Source: Streptomyces sp. NBC_01237 (lineage in GTDB: Bacteria; Actinomycetota; Actinomycetes; Streptomycetales; Streptomycetaceae). From it: 64,000 nucleotides of DNA. The notes below the pieces were generated by a model, which was not told the origin of the DNA, searched no databases, and worked only from the letters and a program-made list of their open reading frames with translations. Position 1 is the first letter of the stretch; every line of letters begins with the position of its first letter. This document shows positions 6,931 through 15,875 of this stretch, in pieces. Made by a program: the position numbers and the translations under genes. The stretch spans positions 1,116,001-1,180,000 of the forward strand of contig NZ_CP108508.1 in assembly GCF_035917275.1 (NCBI RefSeq), given 5' to 3'.

Positions 6931-9243
6931 TTGAGTACCGACCGTGACGAGCAGGAACCCCTGGAACCCTCGGTCGGTCCCGCTCCCCAGGGCGATCCGC
7001 GGTTCCAGCCCTACCACCACCCCGCCGCCGGCTGGGGCGCGGCCAAGAGCGTGAGCCGCTTCCTGGTGGACGAGCGGGCGCTGGTGGACGGGCCGCGGGC
7101 CATCATGCGGATGAACCACGAGAACACCGGGTTCGACTGCCCCGGATGCGCGTGGCCGGACGACACCAAGGGCCTCCACCTGGACATCTGCGAGAACGGC
7201 ATCAAGCACGTCACGTGGGAGATGACCCGCAAGCGGGTGGGCCGCGAGTTCTTCGCCGCCCATTCGGTGACCGAGCTGGCCGGGTGGAGCGACTACGACC
7301 TGGAGAACCAGGGCCGGCTGACCGAGCCGATGGTCTACGACCCCGAGTCGGACCACTATGTCCCGATCAGCTGGAAGGACGCGTTCGAGGTGGCCGGCCG
7401 GGCTCTGCGGGGGCTGGACCATCCGGATCAGGCAGCGTTCTACACCTCCGGCCGGCTCGGCAACGAGGCCACCTTCCTCTACCAGTTGATGGCCCGTGAA
7501 CTGGGCACGAACAATCTGCCCGACTGCTCCAACATGTGTCACGAGGCCAGTGGCCGCGCTCTCCAGGCCTCGTTGGGCACCGGCAAGGGCACCGTCGACC
7601 TCAAGGACTGGGAGTCCGCCGACGCGCTGTTCATCCTCGGGGTCAACGCCGCCTCCAACGCACCCCGGATGCTCACCGCCCTCGCCGAGGCGTATCACCG
7701 CGGCGCACAGATCGTGCACATCAATCCGCTCGTCGAGGCAGCGGCGACCCGCACCATCGTCCCCCACGACTTCCTGGACATGGCCCTCTACAGAACGACG
7801 CGGACCAGCACCCTGAACCTTCAGCCCCGCATCGGCGGCGACATGGCCCTGCTGCGCGGCATGGCCAAGGCGGTCCTGGACCAGTCCGAGACCGACCCCA
7901 GGGCCCTGGACCGGGAGTTCATCGACCGCCACACCTCCGGCTTCGAGGAGTACCGCGCGCTCTGCGAGGCCACACCCTGGCAGGAGATCGAGAACCAGTC
8001 CGGGCTGAGCCGCGCCGACATCCTCAGGGCGGCGCGCGTGTACGGGGAGGCCGACCGCAGCATCGTCAGCTGGTGTCTGGGGCTCACCCAGCACGAGCAC
8101 GGCGTCGACACCGTCCGGGAGATCGTCAACCTGCTTCTGCTCCGCGGCAATCTGGGACGTGAAGGGGCGGGCCCCTCCCCCGTGCGGGGGCACAGCAACG
8201 TCCAGGGCAACCGCACCTGCGGCATCGATCACCGCCCCACCGAAGCGTTCCTGGAACGTCTCGCCGCGGCCTGCGAGATCGAGCCGCCCCGTGAGCACGG
8301 CCTGGACACGGTCGGCACGATCAAGGCGATGGGCTGCGGCGAGGTGAAGGTGTTCGTCGGCATGGGCGGCAACTTCGCCCTCGCCGCACCCGACACCCCG
8401 GCCACCTGCGCGGCGCTGCGCACCTGCGACCTCACCGTCCAGGTGAGCACCAAGCTGAACCGCAGCCACATCGTCCACGGCCGCCGGGCGCTCATCCTGC
8501 CGTGCCTCGGCCGTACCGAGAAGGACCATCAGCGCAAGGGCGTCCAGAGCACGTCCGTCGAGGACTCGATGAGCATGGTCCACCTGTCGATCGGCATGAA
8601 ACGGCCCGCCTCCGCGCACCTGCTGTCCGAGCCGGCCATCGTCGCGGGCATGGCCCGCGCGGCCCTGCCCGACAGTGCCACGCCCTGGGAGTGGTACATC
8701 GAGGACTACGACCGTATCCGCGACACCATGGCCCGGGCCCTCGACGGCTTCGAGGACTTCAACCGCCGTGTGCGCCTGCCCCTCGGCTTCCGCATCAAGC
8801 AGCCCGCCCGTGAACTGGTCTTCCTGACCCCGTCCGGACGCGCCGAGTTCTCCAGCGCGGCCCTGCCCGACGTCGTCCCCGCCGCGGGCACCCTGGCACT
8901 GGGCACCATGCGGTCCCACGACCAGTGGAACACCACCATCTACTCCGACAACGACCGCTACCGCGGCATCAAGAACCTGCGCACGCTCGTCTTCATGAAC
9001 CGGGCCGACATGCGCGACCGCGGTATCGCCGACCTCGGCCCCGTGGACATCACGAGCACCGCGAAGGACGGCAGCCGGCGGTCCCTCAACGGCTACCTCG
9101 CCATCCCCTACGACATCCCCCGCGGCTGCGCGGCGGGCTATATGCCCGAGATGAACGTGCTGTGCGCGCTCAGCGACTACAGCACCCAGAGCGACCAGCC
9201 GATCATGAAGCACGTCAAGGTCACCATCGACCCCGCCGCCTGA
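6931..9243 (+). CDS. FdhF/YdeP family molybdopterin oxidoreductase
   Basis: About 770 residues, in the formate dehydrogenase alpha-subunit-like branch represented by E. coli YdeP. Visible features are the N-terminal CPGCAWPD, the molybdopterin-domain signature YTSGRLGNEATFLYQLM, the Cys-His pair in NLPDCSNMCHEASG, and a C-terminal dinucleotide-binding domain (about residue 620 on). In FdhF the equivalent pair is selenocysteine-histidine, so Cys203 is the likely molybdenum ligand. The family has unknown substrate; YdeP is linked to acid resistance. Only a CxxC is seen at the N-terminus, not the four cysteines of a full [4Fe-4S] site. The start is unsure: TTG 6931 follows GGAAGGG at 9 bases, but an in-frame GTG (6913) and TTG (6892) lie upstream. 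Confidence 0.85.
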   Translation: MSTDRDEQEPLEPSVGPAPQGDPRFQPYHHPAAGWGAAKSVSRFLVDERALVDGPRAIMRMNHENTGFDCPGCAWPDDTKGLHLDICENGIKHVTWEMTRKRVGREFFAAHSVTELAGWSDYDLENQGRLTEPMVYDPESDHYVPISWKDAFEVAGRALRGLDHPDQAAFYTSGRLGNEATFLYQLMARELGTNNLPDCSNMCHEASGRALQASLGTGKGTVDLKDWESADALFILGVNAASNAPRMLTALAEAYHRGAQIVHINPLVEAAATRTIVPHDFLDMALYRTTRTSTLNLQPRIGGDMALLRGMAKAVLDQSETDPRALDREFIDRHTSGFEEYRALCEATPWQEIENQSGLSRADILRAARVYGEADRSIVSWCLGLTQHEHGVDTVREIVNLLLLRGNLGREGAGPSPVRGHSNVQGNRTCGIDHRPTEAFLERLAAACEIEPPREHGLDTVGTIKAMGCGEVKVFVGMGGNFALAAPDTPATCAALRTCDLTVQVSTKLNRSHIVHGRRALILPCLGRTEKDHQRKGVQSTSVEDSMSMVHLSIGMKRPASAHLLSEPAIVAGMARAALPDSATPWEWYIEDYDRIRDTMARALDGFEDFNRRVRLPLGFRIKQPARELVFLTPSGRAEFSSAALPDVVPAAGTLALGTMRSHDQWNTTIYSDNDRYRGIKNLRTLVFMNRADMRDRGIADLGPVDITSTAKDGSRRSLNGYLAIPYDIPRGCAAGYMPEMNVLCALSDYSTQSDQPIMKHVKVTIDPAA

Positions 9244-9296
9244 GCGGGAGCGGCGTACGGGCGGAGATCCGCGCCGCCCCCTCCCCACACGTCGCG

Positions 9297-9392
9297 AACC
9301 TCGCCATGGAACTCGCCCCGAACTTCGCCATGGACCTCGCCGCGAACCTCGCCATGGACCTCGCCGCGAACCTCGCAATGGACCTCACCGCG
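9297..9392. repeat. Four tandem 24-bp repeats downstream of the molybdopterin oxidoreductase
   Basis: Units start at 9297, 9321, 9345 and 9369. The consensus opens AACCTCGCCATGGACCTCG, with 1-4 differences per copy. The period is a multiple of three, so one frame reads an eight-residue repeat (N-L-A-M-D-L-A-A). From ATG 9306 this frame gives 36 residues ending at 9416, with no clear ribosome site. No other gene is seen in 9244-9509. Confidence 0.85.
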
Positions 9393-9509
9393 GGCCCGTT
9401 CCGGCCGATCGGGTGACGTGCGGGCGCGGTCGAACGCCTGTCGCGCCGGGCCTGGCTAGCGTGGGCGGGCGCCTTCCCATCCCGTCCCCGAGCCACGCGG
9501 AGCAGGTCC

Positions 9510-10064
9510 ATGACCACCACCCCCCTCGCCTCCCTGTCAGGGAACTACATCCTCGACCCCGCCCACACCCAGATCGGGTTCGTGGCCAGGCACGCCATGG
9601 TCACCAAAGTCCGGGGCTCGTTCGACGAGTTCGAGGGCGCCGGCCACTTCGACGGCGCCGACCCCGCCAACTCCTCCGTGTCCGTCACCATCAAGACCGC
9701 GAGCATCGACACCCGCAACGCGCAGCGCGACGAGCATCTGCGCACCAACGACTTCCTGGACGCACCGAACTTCCCGGACATCACCTTCGTGTCCACGGGC
9801 GTCGAGCAGCTCGACGACAGCCACTACCGGCTGACCGGGGACCTCACCATCAAGGACGTCACCCGGCCGATCGGCATCGACTTCGAGTACCAGGGCAGCG
9901 CCACGGACCCGTTCGGCAATCTGCGTGTCGGGTTCGAAGGCTCGGTACCGATCAGCCGCAAGGACTACGGCATCACCTGGAACGCCCCGTTGGAGGGCGG
10001 CGGTGTCCTGGTCGGCGACAAGGTCGTGCTGGAGTTCGATGTGTCCGCGATCCGGCAGCCCTGA
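9510..10064 (+). CDS. YceI family lipid-binding-like protein
   Basis: A 184-residue protein, preceded by GGAGCAGG. YILDPAHTQIGFVARHAMVTKVRGSF near the N-terminus, the DFLDAPNFPDITF segment and GDLTIKDVTRPI are the conserved blocks of the YceI/TT1927b fold, a lipocalin-like beta-barrel that binds polyisoprenoid or fatty-acid chains. No signal peptide is present, so it is cytosolic, as in many Streptomyces members; the physiological ligand is unknown. It stands alone, ending at a strong hairpin shared with the convergent ABC-transporter operon. Confidence 0.9.
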   Translation: MTTTPLASLSGNYILDPAHTQIGFVARHAMVTKVRGSFDEFEGAGHFDGADPANSSVSVTIKTASIDTRNAQRDEHLRTNDFLDAPNFPDITFVSTGVEQLDDSHYRLTGDLTIKDVTRPIGIDFEYQGSATDPFGNLRVGFEGSVPISRKDYGITWNAPLEGGGVLVGDKVVLEFDVSAIRQP

Positions 10065-10097
10065 CCGGAGCGGCCCGTCCTGCGGCTCATGGCGGCA

Positions 10098-10139
10098 GGC
10101 CCCGGACCCCGGCAGGAGATCCTGCCGGGGTCCGGGGCC
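10098..10139. terminator. Bidirectional terminator, 20-bp perfect stem
   Basis: GGCCCCGGACCCCGGCAGGA (10098-10117) is followed, after two bases, by its exact reverse complement ending at 10139. It lies between the convergent yceI-like gene and the betaine-type ABC operon and would serve both. Confidence 0.85.
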
Positions 10140-10164
10140 GGTCTCTCCCGGTCGTCTCCGCCGC

Positions 10165-10818
10165 TCAGGCCCGTGAGCCGCGGAGCCCCTTGGGCACCAG
10201 CAGGCGCTGGACCAGTCCGATCAGGCCGTCGGCCAGGAGGGCCAGCGCCGCCACCCAGAGCGCGGCGGCGATCACCCCCTCCAGCCCGTAGTTGGCCTGG
10301 CCGAGAACGATGTCACCGAGCCCGCCGCCGCCGGCCACGGTGGCCAGCGTCGCGGCGGAGATGACGTACACCACCGCGATACGGATACCCGCGAAGAGCA
10401 GCGGAAGCGCGAGCGGCAGCTCCACCTTGATGAGCACCTGTACCGGGGTGAGGCCCATCCCGCGCGCCGCGCGGACCGTGTCCGGGTCGACCTGGTCCAC
10501 GGCCAGGTACGCCTGGCTGAGGATCGGCGGGACGGCCGTGATCAGGAGCGCCACGGCGATGTTCGTGAAGTTGAGGCCGAAGATGCCCAGCCCGATCGCA
10601 ATGACGGCGAGGTTGGGCAGGGCGCGCCCGATGTTGGAGATGCTGGTGGTGAGGAACTCACCGCGGTGCAGATGCCCGAGCCAGAGTCCGGCCGGTACGG
10701 CGACGACGAGCGAGACGGCGATGACCACCGCGCACATCCACACGTGCTGACCGGTCTTCTCCAGCATCAGCGGCAGCCGCTCGTGCATGAAGGTGAACGA
10801 GCCGATGAAGGTGTCCAT
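10165..10818 (-). CDS. Quaternary-amine ABC transporter permease (OpuCD/ProW-like)
   Basis: A 217-residue protein from ATG 10818, with about five to six hydrophobic segments. The EAA-type coupling loop is readable as ARGMGLTPVQVLIKVELPLALPLLFAGIR, typical of BPD_transp_1 permeases of the OpuC/YehW/OsmU class. It is the last gene of the minus-strand operon, 4 bp after the first permease gene. The pair would form the membrane channel for uptake of glycine betaine, choline or a related osmolyte, powered by the ATPase encoded upstream. Transcription probably ends at the hairpin at 10098-10139. Confidence 0.9.
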   Translation of the reverse strand: MDTFIGSFTFMHERLPLMLEKTGQHVWMCAVVIAVSLVVAVPAGLWLGHLHRGEFLTTSISNIGRALPNLAVIAIGLGIFGLNFTNIAVALLITAVPPILSQAYLAVDQVDPDTVRAARGMGLTPVQVLIKVELPLALPLLFAGIRIAVVYVISAATLATVAGGGGLGDIVLGQANYGLEGVIAAALWVAALALLADGLIGLVQRLLVPKGLRGSRA

Positions 10819-10822
10819 GTGG

Positions 10823-11530
10823 CTATGCCCTCCTGCTTCGGGCCCAGGGGGTGAGCAGTCGTCCGGCGAGTACCAGCAGGCCGTCGGCGGTCAGCGCCAG
10901 GACGACGGCGAGCGCGCCCGCGCCGACGAACTGGGTGTTGAAGGGCGACTGGAGCGCCTTGAGGATCAGCGACCCGAGACCGGCGTCGATGACGTACGCG
11001 GCGATGGCGACGGTCCCGACGGTCATCACGGTCGTCACGCGCAGCCCGGAGACGAGCGCCGGGAGGGACAGGGGCAGTTCGACCTTGAAGAGGATCTGCC
11101 GTCTGGTCAGCCCCATGCCGCGAGCCGCCCGCACGGCGTCCTCCGGCACCTCGCGCAGCCCGGTGAGGAGTGTGGTGAAGAGCAGGTAGAGGCTGTACGC
11201 GATGAGCGCGATCTCCACCGTGAGGACGGAGAATCCGCTGACCGGTACGAGGAGTTGGAAGAGCGCCAGCGGCGGAACCGTGTAGAGGAAGGACGACACG
11301 GCGGAGGCGGGTGCCGCGAACCAGCCCTGGAAGTGGGCGAGTACGGCCATCAGGAAGGAGATGACGAAGCCGGTCACCACGGCGATCAGGGTGAGCTCGA
11401 TGTGCTGGACGAGCGCGGGCCAGAAGAGGCTGGACCAGTGGTCGGCGAACCAGTCCGCGCAGAACGTGGCGTCGTTGGCCACGCAGGTACTGGGGTCCCC
11501 GTAGTCGGGGATGACGGGGCCGCCCATCAT
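10823..11530 (-). CDS. Quaternary-amine ABC transporter permease (OpuCB-like)
   Basis: A 235-residue protein from ATG 11530; its start overlaps the ATPase stop codon by 4 bases (ATGA). The N-terminus carries two cysteines in a short extracellular-like segment (TCVANDATFCADWF), followed by a first membrane span, LTLIAVVTGFVISFLMAVLA. The EAA loop (ARGMGLTRRQILFKVELPLSLPALVSGLR) closely resembles that of the partner permease. A second in-frame ATG lies at 11527. With its neighbours it forms a complete importer of the OpuC/OsmU type; the substrate is inferred from the family only. Confidence 0.9.
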   Translation of the reverse strand: MMGGPVIPDYGDPSTCVANDATFCADWFADHWSSLFWPALVQHIELTLIAVVTGFVISFLMAVLAHFQGWFAAPASAVSSFLYTVPPLALFQLLVPVSGFSVLTVEIALIAYSLYLLFTTLLTGLREVPEDAVRAARGMGLTRRQILFKVELPLSLPALVSGLRVTTVMTVGTVAIAAYVIDAGLGSLILKALQSPFNTQFVGAGALAVVLALTADGLLVLAGRLLTPWARSRRA

Positions 11531-12525
11531 GCCGCGCCCGCCTTCCGTATCGCGTCCAGCGAGGCGGTGCCGAGGACCGTGCCGTCGTCACCGGTGACCC
11601 GGACGGCGTCGGTGCCCTCGGCCACCATGAGGGAGAGCGCGGAGCGGAGCGTGGCGTCGGCGGCGAGGCCGGGCAGCTCGGTCCCGGCCGCGGGCGTGGT
11701 GGTCCCGGGGGTCAGTTCCAGGTCCGCGAGGCGGATCAGGGAGAGCCGCCGCAGGCCCCGGTCGGCGCCGACGAAGCGGGCCACGAAGTCGTCGCACGGC
11801 TCCTTCAGCAGCTTCTGCGGGGTGTCGTACTGGGCGAGTCTGCCGCCCTCGCGGAAGATCGCGACGCGGTCGCCCATCTTCACGGCCTCGTCGATGTCGT
11901 GGCTCACGAAGATCACGGTCTTGCGGATGCGTTCGTGCAGTGCCAGGAACTCGTCCTGCACATGCTCCCGTGTGATGGGGTCGAGCGCGCCGAACGGCTC
12001 GTCCATCAGCATCACCGGTGGGTCGGCCGCCAGCGCTCGGGCGATGCCGACGCGCTGCCGCTGGCCGCCGGAGAGCTGGGCGGGGTAGCGCGACCCGTAC
12101 TCCGCGACCGGCAGCCCGACGAGGTCGAGCAGTTCGGCCACCCGGTCCGTCACCCGCTTCCGGTCCCAGCCGAGGACCTTCGGGACGGTGGCGATGTTGG
12201 CCGCGATCGTCAGGTGGGGAAAGAGGCCGCTCTGCTGGATGACGTAGCCGATGGAGCGGCGCAGCTGGATCGGATCGAGGTCGCGGATGGACCGGTCGCC
12301 GATGCGGATGTCGCCACCGGTCGGCTCGGCCAGCCGGTTCACCATCATCAGTGCGGTGGTCTTGCCACTGCCGGACGGACCGAGCAGCACACAGATCTCA
12401 CCTGCGGGGACGGTCAGCGACAGGTCGTCGACGGCGGGCGAGGTGCTGCCGGGGTAGGTCTTGACGACATGGTCGAAGACGATCTCCTGCGCGCCGGCGG
12501 GAATTCTCTGGTTTTCCTGGCTCAT
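11527..12525 (-). CDS. Quaternary-amine ABC transporter ATP-binding protein (OpuCA/ProV-like)
   Basis: A 332-residue protein. Walker A is GPSGSGKT, the signature is LSGGQRQRVGIARAL, Walker B is VMLMDEPFGALD and the switch histidine is in VSHDIDEAVKMGDRVAI. The EPTGGDIRIGDRSIRDLDPIQLRRSIGYVIQQ region is characteristic of the glycine betaine/carnitine/choline subgroup. After residue 250 a short C-terminal region resembles a single CBS motif (SLMVAEGTDAVRVTGDDG), rather than the usual tandem pair that senses ionic strength. It shares a 4-base overlap with the downstream permease. Confidence 0.92.
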   Translation of the reverse strand: MSQENQRIPAGAQEIVFDHVVKTYPGSTSPAVDDLSLTVPAGEICVLLGPSGSGKTTALMMVNRLAEPTGGDIRIGDRSIRDLDPIQLRRSIGYVIQQSGLFPHLTIAANIATVPKVLGWDRKRVTDRVAELLDLVGLPVAEYGSRYPAQLSGGQRQRVGIARALAADPPVMLMDEPFGALDPITREHVQDEFLALHERIRKTVIFVSHDIDEAVKMGDRVAIFREGGRLAQYDTPQKLLKEPCDDFVARFVGADRGLRRLSLIRLADLELTPGTTTPAAGTELPGLAADATLRSALSLMVAEGTDAVRVTGDDGTVLGTASLDAIRKAGAA

Positions 12526-12604
12526 GGGGCTTCTCCTGGAGGGCGACGGGTGCGGACGGTCGCGGACACGAGGGGTGCGGGCGGGACGTTCGGTCCCCCG
12601 CAGG

Positions 12605-13600
12605 TCAGATGAGGTCGTTGACCCGCAGGAACTCCGCCGCGACCTCGGACGGAGCGAGCCGTACGGTGTCGACGCCCCGGTTCATCTCACGTACCGCTTC
12701 GTCGGTGAGCAGCGCGTCCACCCGGTTGAGCGTCTCGGCGAACCCCGGGCCCTGCTCCTCCTGTACGCCCTGGCGGATGACGGGGGCCACGTTCTGGTAG
12801 CCGTAGTAGCCCTTCACGTCCTCCAGAATCGTGTAGTCGCCGCGGGCGAGCTGCGGATCCGTGGTGAAGACGTCGGCGGCGTCGACCTGACCGTTGTCCA
12901 GCGCGGGGTACTGGAGGCCGATGTTCAGGGACTTCACCTCGGTGTTGGTGAGTCCGTGCGCCTTCACCATGTCGTGGTAGCCGAGTGCGCCTTCCATGTT
13001 GTCCGGGTACTCGGCGAAGACGACATGGTCCGCCTTGGCCAGGTCGCCGATGGTCCTCAGCCCGTGCTCCTTCGCGAACGCGGGCTTGACCGCGACCGCG
13101 TTGCGGTTCTGGAACGGGGTCGGGTCGAGCATCGTCAGCCCGCGGGTCTCCTGATACGTCTTCGCCTCGCGGAAGGTCGCCGCGGCGGTCGGGGGCATCG
13201 AATCGCTCTTGGCCAGCACCTGGAGGATCACCCCGGTGTACTCGGGGTAGACGTCTATCTGACCGGAGGTGAGCGCGCCGTCGATGATCGTGGTGCTGCC
13301 GATGTTCGACTTCAGCTCGACGTCGTAACCGGCCTCGGTCAGCGCCTGTCTGTACAGCTCGCCGATGATCCACTGCTCGGTGAACTGCTTGGCCCCGATG
13401 ACCACGGTGGGCTTGCCGACCGTGGCAACGGCGCTGCCGCAGCCCGAGAGCGCGACGAGGGAGGCGAAGGCCAGCAGCCCGGCCGCCGCTCCCCTTGCCG
13501 GACGGCGGAGCCGGGAGCGCCGGGTGGGGGCCGAATCCGTTCCGCGTACTCTGCCGACCAGGGTGGACAGGACCGCCGACACGCGGCGGATGCCTCTCAC
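12605..13600 (-). CDS. Quaternary-amine ABC transporter substrate-binding lipoprotein
   Basis: A 331-residue protein of the OpuAC/OsmF class: GAKQFTEQWIIGELYRQAL, IGSTTIIDGALTSGQIDVYPEYTG, and the aromatic PEYTG and YYGYQN loops that usually form the cation-binding box for trimethylammonium groups. A lipobox LSGC places the acylated cysteine at about residue 54; the N-terminus before it is unusually long and arginine-rich. The GTG start (13600) overlaps the stop of the upstream hydrolase gene (GTGA), which supports this start and translational coupling. It would deliver betaine, choline or a hydrolase product to the permease pair. Confidence 0.9.
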   Translation of the reverse strand: MRGIRRVSAVLSTLVGRVRGTDSAPTRRSRLRRPARGAAAGLLAFASLVALSGCGSAVATVGKPTVVIGAKQFTEQWIIGELYRQALTEAGYDVELKSNIGSTTIIDGALTSGQIDVYPEYTGVILQVLAKSDSMPPTAAATFREAKTYQETRGLTMLDPTPFQNRNAVAVKPAFAKEHGLRTIGDLAKADHVVFAEYPDNMEGALGYHDMVKAHGLTNTEVKSLNIGLQYPALDNGQVDAADVFTTDPQLARGDYTILEDVKGYYGYQNVAPVIRQGVQEEQGPGFAETLNRVDALLTDEAVREMNRGVDTVRLAPSEVAAEFLRVNDLI

Positions 13601-15621
13601 ACCTGGTCCCGGGGGACGGTGAAGGACCAGGTGCGGGTGAAGATCTCGCGCTCCGCCGCTCCGGTGCCCTCGAACGCGGACAGCTGATTGACCACACAGA
13701 AGTCGTTGGCGTCGGCGGTCATACGGGACCGGGTGCGCACGCGCGTCGCCCAGTCGCCCCGGCTGATGAACTCCTCACGCTCGCTCTCCACCGTCGCGGA
13801 CAGCGGATCGCCCTCGACCAGCCGGAAGCGGTTGAGATCCTTGCCGGAACGGGTGAGACCGTCGGTGTGGTCCGTCATGGTGCCGTCCGCCGGGGTGGTC
13901 ACGATGACCTGTTCCCCGGTCTCGGCGTCGTGACTGACCTTCCGGTCGCCGGGGATGGGCGCCGTCTCGATGCTGTGCGGGGGAACCGCCCGCGGCGGAC
14001 CGTACGGGCGCAGCGCCGCCTCCTCGTCGGGGCGGGGCGCGCGTACCGGCAGCGTCAGGGCGCCGTGGGCGGTGTCCAGTTCCAGGGCGACCACCTCGGG
14101 CGAGGGCCAGAGCCAGGGCCACAGGGAGGCGGAGACGGAGACCCGGACGCGGTTTCCGGCGGCGAAGGCGTGCCCGATGGCGAACAGGGGCACCGACACC
14201 TCGTAGGCGCGGCCCGGCTCCAGGGGCTTCGGGTCGGCGTGTCCGTCGCGGTGGGTGAGGTTGAGGAATCCCGCCGTGACCAGCTTCGAGCTGCCGTCCG
14301 GGGCGACCTCGCACAGCCGCACCGCGAGCTGCGCCTGCGGCCGGTCGCTGGTGACCCGGAGGGTGATCCCGGGGGTGCCGAGGATCTCCAGCCGCTCGGT
14401 CAGGGCGGGACCGGTGAAGGTGTGCGACCGGCCGTCGTCGGCGGCCTGGTCCCCGTACTGGCCGGGTACGTCACCGAACTTGAGGAAGTCGCCGCCACCG
14501 GCGCCGATGGTCAGCGGCGAGCGGAGTACCGCGGCGCCCGGGGCTCCGCCGAGCGTGCTCAGCGGCAGCTCGCGCGCCTCGACACCGGGTGCGGGCCAGG
14601 AGGGCTCGCCGACCCAGCGGCCGGGACGCCCGGTGAGGTCGGAGCCGACCGGGGCGGGGTCGGGGATCCAGGCGCGCAGCGCCGGCTCGTCCATGATGCC
14701 GTCGTCGACACCGCCCGTCCAGCGGTCGAACCAGCGTACGCACTCGCTCTGGAAGTCCATCGCCGGGCCGGGTTCGGCCTGGTGGGGGTAGGTGTGCGCC
14801 CAGGGCCCGAGCATGGCCTTGAAAGGCACCTCCAGGTTCTCCATGAGCCGCAGGACGGCGCCCCGGTAGGGGTCGAGCCAGCCGCCGACCGCGTAGACGG
14901 GCACCTTGATCGCGGAGTAGTCCTCGCAGACCGATCCGTGCTGCCAGTAGGCGTCCCGGCGCTGGTGGCTCAGCCACTCCTCGGCGTAGGGGACCGTGCG
15001 GTCCAGCCGGTCCAGCCATTCCTGACGCCAGGAGTCGCCGAGCACGGCGGGGTCCGCGGGGCGGGCGTTGTAGGCGAGCATGGTCGCGGCCCAGGGCAGC
15101 ATCTCGGAGGCGAGCAGGGAACCGCCCGCGTAGTGCACGTCGTCGGCGTACCGGTCGTCCGTGGAGCAGACGGTGACGATGCAGCGCAGTTGCGGCGGCT
15201 GGAGCGCCGCGATCTGGAGGCCGTTGAATCCGCCCCAGGACTTGCCGATGATCGCCACCTGGCCGTCGGACCAGTCCTGGCCCTCGATCCAGTCGAGGAC
15301 TTCGAGGGCGTCGGCGAGTTCGGTGGCGTGGTACTCGTCGAGCATGATGCCGCTGGAGTCGCCGCTGCCCCGGCAGTCGACGCGCACGGCCGCGTATCCG
15401 GCGGCGGCGAACTGAGCGTGCAGGGTCACGTCACGGGGCGCGGTGCCGTCGTTCTTGCGGTACGGGATGTACTCCAGAACGGCTGGAACCGGCCCCTCGG
15501 TGTCGGCGGGCAGCCACACCCGGGCGGCGAGCCTGTTGCCGTCCTTGAGAGGAATCCATACGTGGCGCAGGACGCGTACGGGGTGACGTGCGGTGGTTTG
15601 CGAGGTACTGGTGGTGCTCAT
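13597..15621 (-). CDS. CocE/NonD family serine hydrolase (X-Pro dipeptidyl-peptidase S15 fold)
   Basis: A 674-residue protein. The N-terminal alpha/beta-hydrolase core has VRVDCRGSGDSSG (oxyanion region) and the nucleophile elbow GKSWGG. A cap domain with YWQHGSV follows, then the late histidine region LGPWAHTYPHQ and a C-terminal jelly-roll domain (from about residue 380; RLCEVAPDGSSKLVTAGFLNLTHR, FAIGHAFAAGNRVRVSVSAS). This is the architecture of cocaine esterase, glutaryl-7-ACA acylase and X-Pro peptidases. No signal peptide is seen, so it acts in the cytosol. It is the first gene of the betaine-type transporter operon, overlapping the binding-protein gene by 4 bases. That suggests it cleaves an imported ester or amide carrying a quaternary amine (inference). 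Confidence 0.88.
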   Translation of the reverse strand: MSTTSTSQTTARHPVRVLRHVWIPLKDGNRLAARVWLPADTEGPVPAVLEYIPYRKNDGTAPRDVTLHAQFAAAGYAAVRVDCRGSGDSSGIMLDEYHATELADALEVLDWIEGQDWSDGQVAIIGKSWGGFNGLQIAALQPPQLRCIVTVCSTDDRYADDVHYAGGSLLASEMLPWAATMLAYNARPADPAVLGDSWRQEWLDRLDRTVPYAEEWLSHQRRDAYWQHGSVCEDYSAIKVPVYAVGGWLDPYRGAVLRLMENLEVPFKAMLGPWAHTYPHQAEPGPAMDFQSECVRWFDRWTGGVDDGIMDEPALRAWIPDPAPVGSDLTGRPGRWVGEPSWPAPGVEARELPLSTLGGAPGAAVLRSPLTIGAGGGDFLKFGDVPGQYGDQAADDGRSHTFTGPALTERLEILGTPGITLRVTSDRPQAQLAVRLCEVAPDGSSKLVTAGFLNLTHRDGHADPKPLEPGRAYEVSVPLFAIGHAFAAGNRVRVSVSASLWPWLWPSPEVVALELDTAHGALTLPVRAPRPDEEAALRPYGPPRAVPPHSIETAPIPGDRKVSHDAETGEQVIVTTPADGTMTDHTDGLTRSGKDLNRFRLVEGDPLSATVESEREEFISRGDWATRVRTRSRMTADANDFCVVNQLSAFEGTGAAEREIFTRTWSFTVPRDQV

Positions 15622-15662
15622 GATCCCGGACGATAGACGAGCAGCTGGGATGAACTGGACGT

Positions 15663-15682
15663 ATATTCCTGGATATTCCGGA
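15663..15682. promoter_or_regulatory. Two abutting 10-bp repeats upstream of the hydrolase-transporter operon
   Basis: ATATTCCTGG (15663-15672) is followed directly by ATATTCCGGA (15673-15682), about 42 bp upstream of the start codon at 15621, in locally AT-rich DNA. One helical turn of spacing fits a dimeric or tandem regulator site. The rest of 15683-15875 shows nothing further that I can support. Confidence 0.35.
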
Positions 15683-15875
15683 ATTGTTTAACGGTGAACA
15701 AGAGCACAGGATTGCGAGGGGGCATCGGGGGTAGACGGATGATGCCCCTCTGCCGAGGGGGCGCCAGAGGAACACCTCCCACCCGCTCTTTTCGGCCACT
15801 CTCTCGGGGGTGGACGGGGCCGATCTCCGCTCCGTATCACCGGCGTTGGGGCGCGACGGTGCCGGCCGAAGAACC

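Noticed and set aside
6730..9378. 882-codon minus-strand frame opposite the molybdopterin oxidoreductase
   Set aside because: Its translation has no recognisable domain and codon bias favours the plus strand, where the FdhF-like motifs lie.
15719..15748. GGGGCATC/GATGCCCC hairpin between the hypothetical gene and the hydrolase
   Set aside because: Only 8-bp arms with a 14-base loop; too weak to call a terminator.
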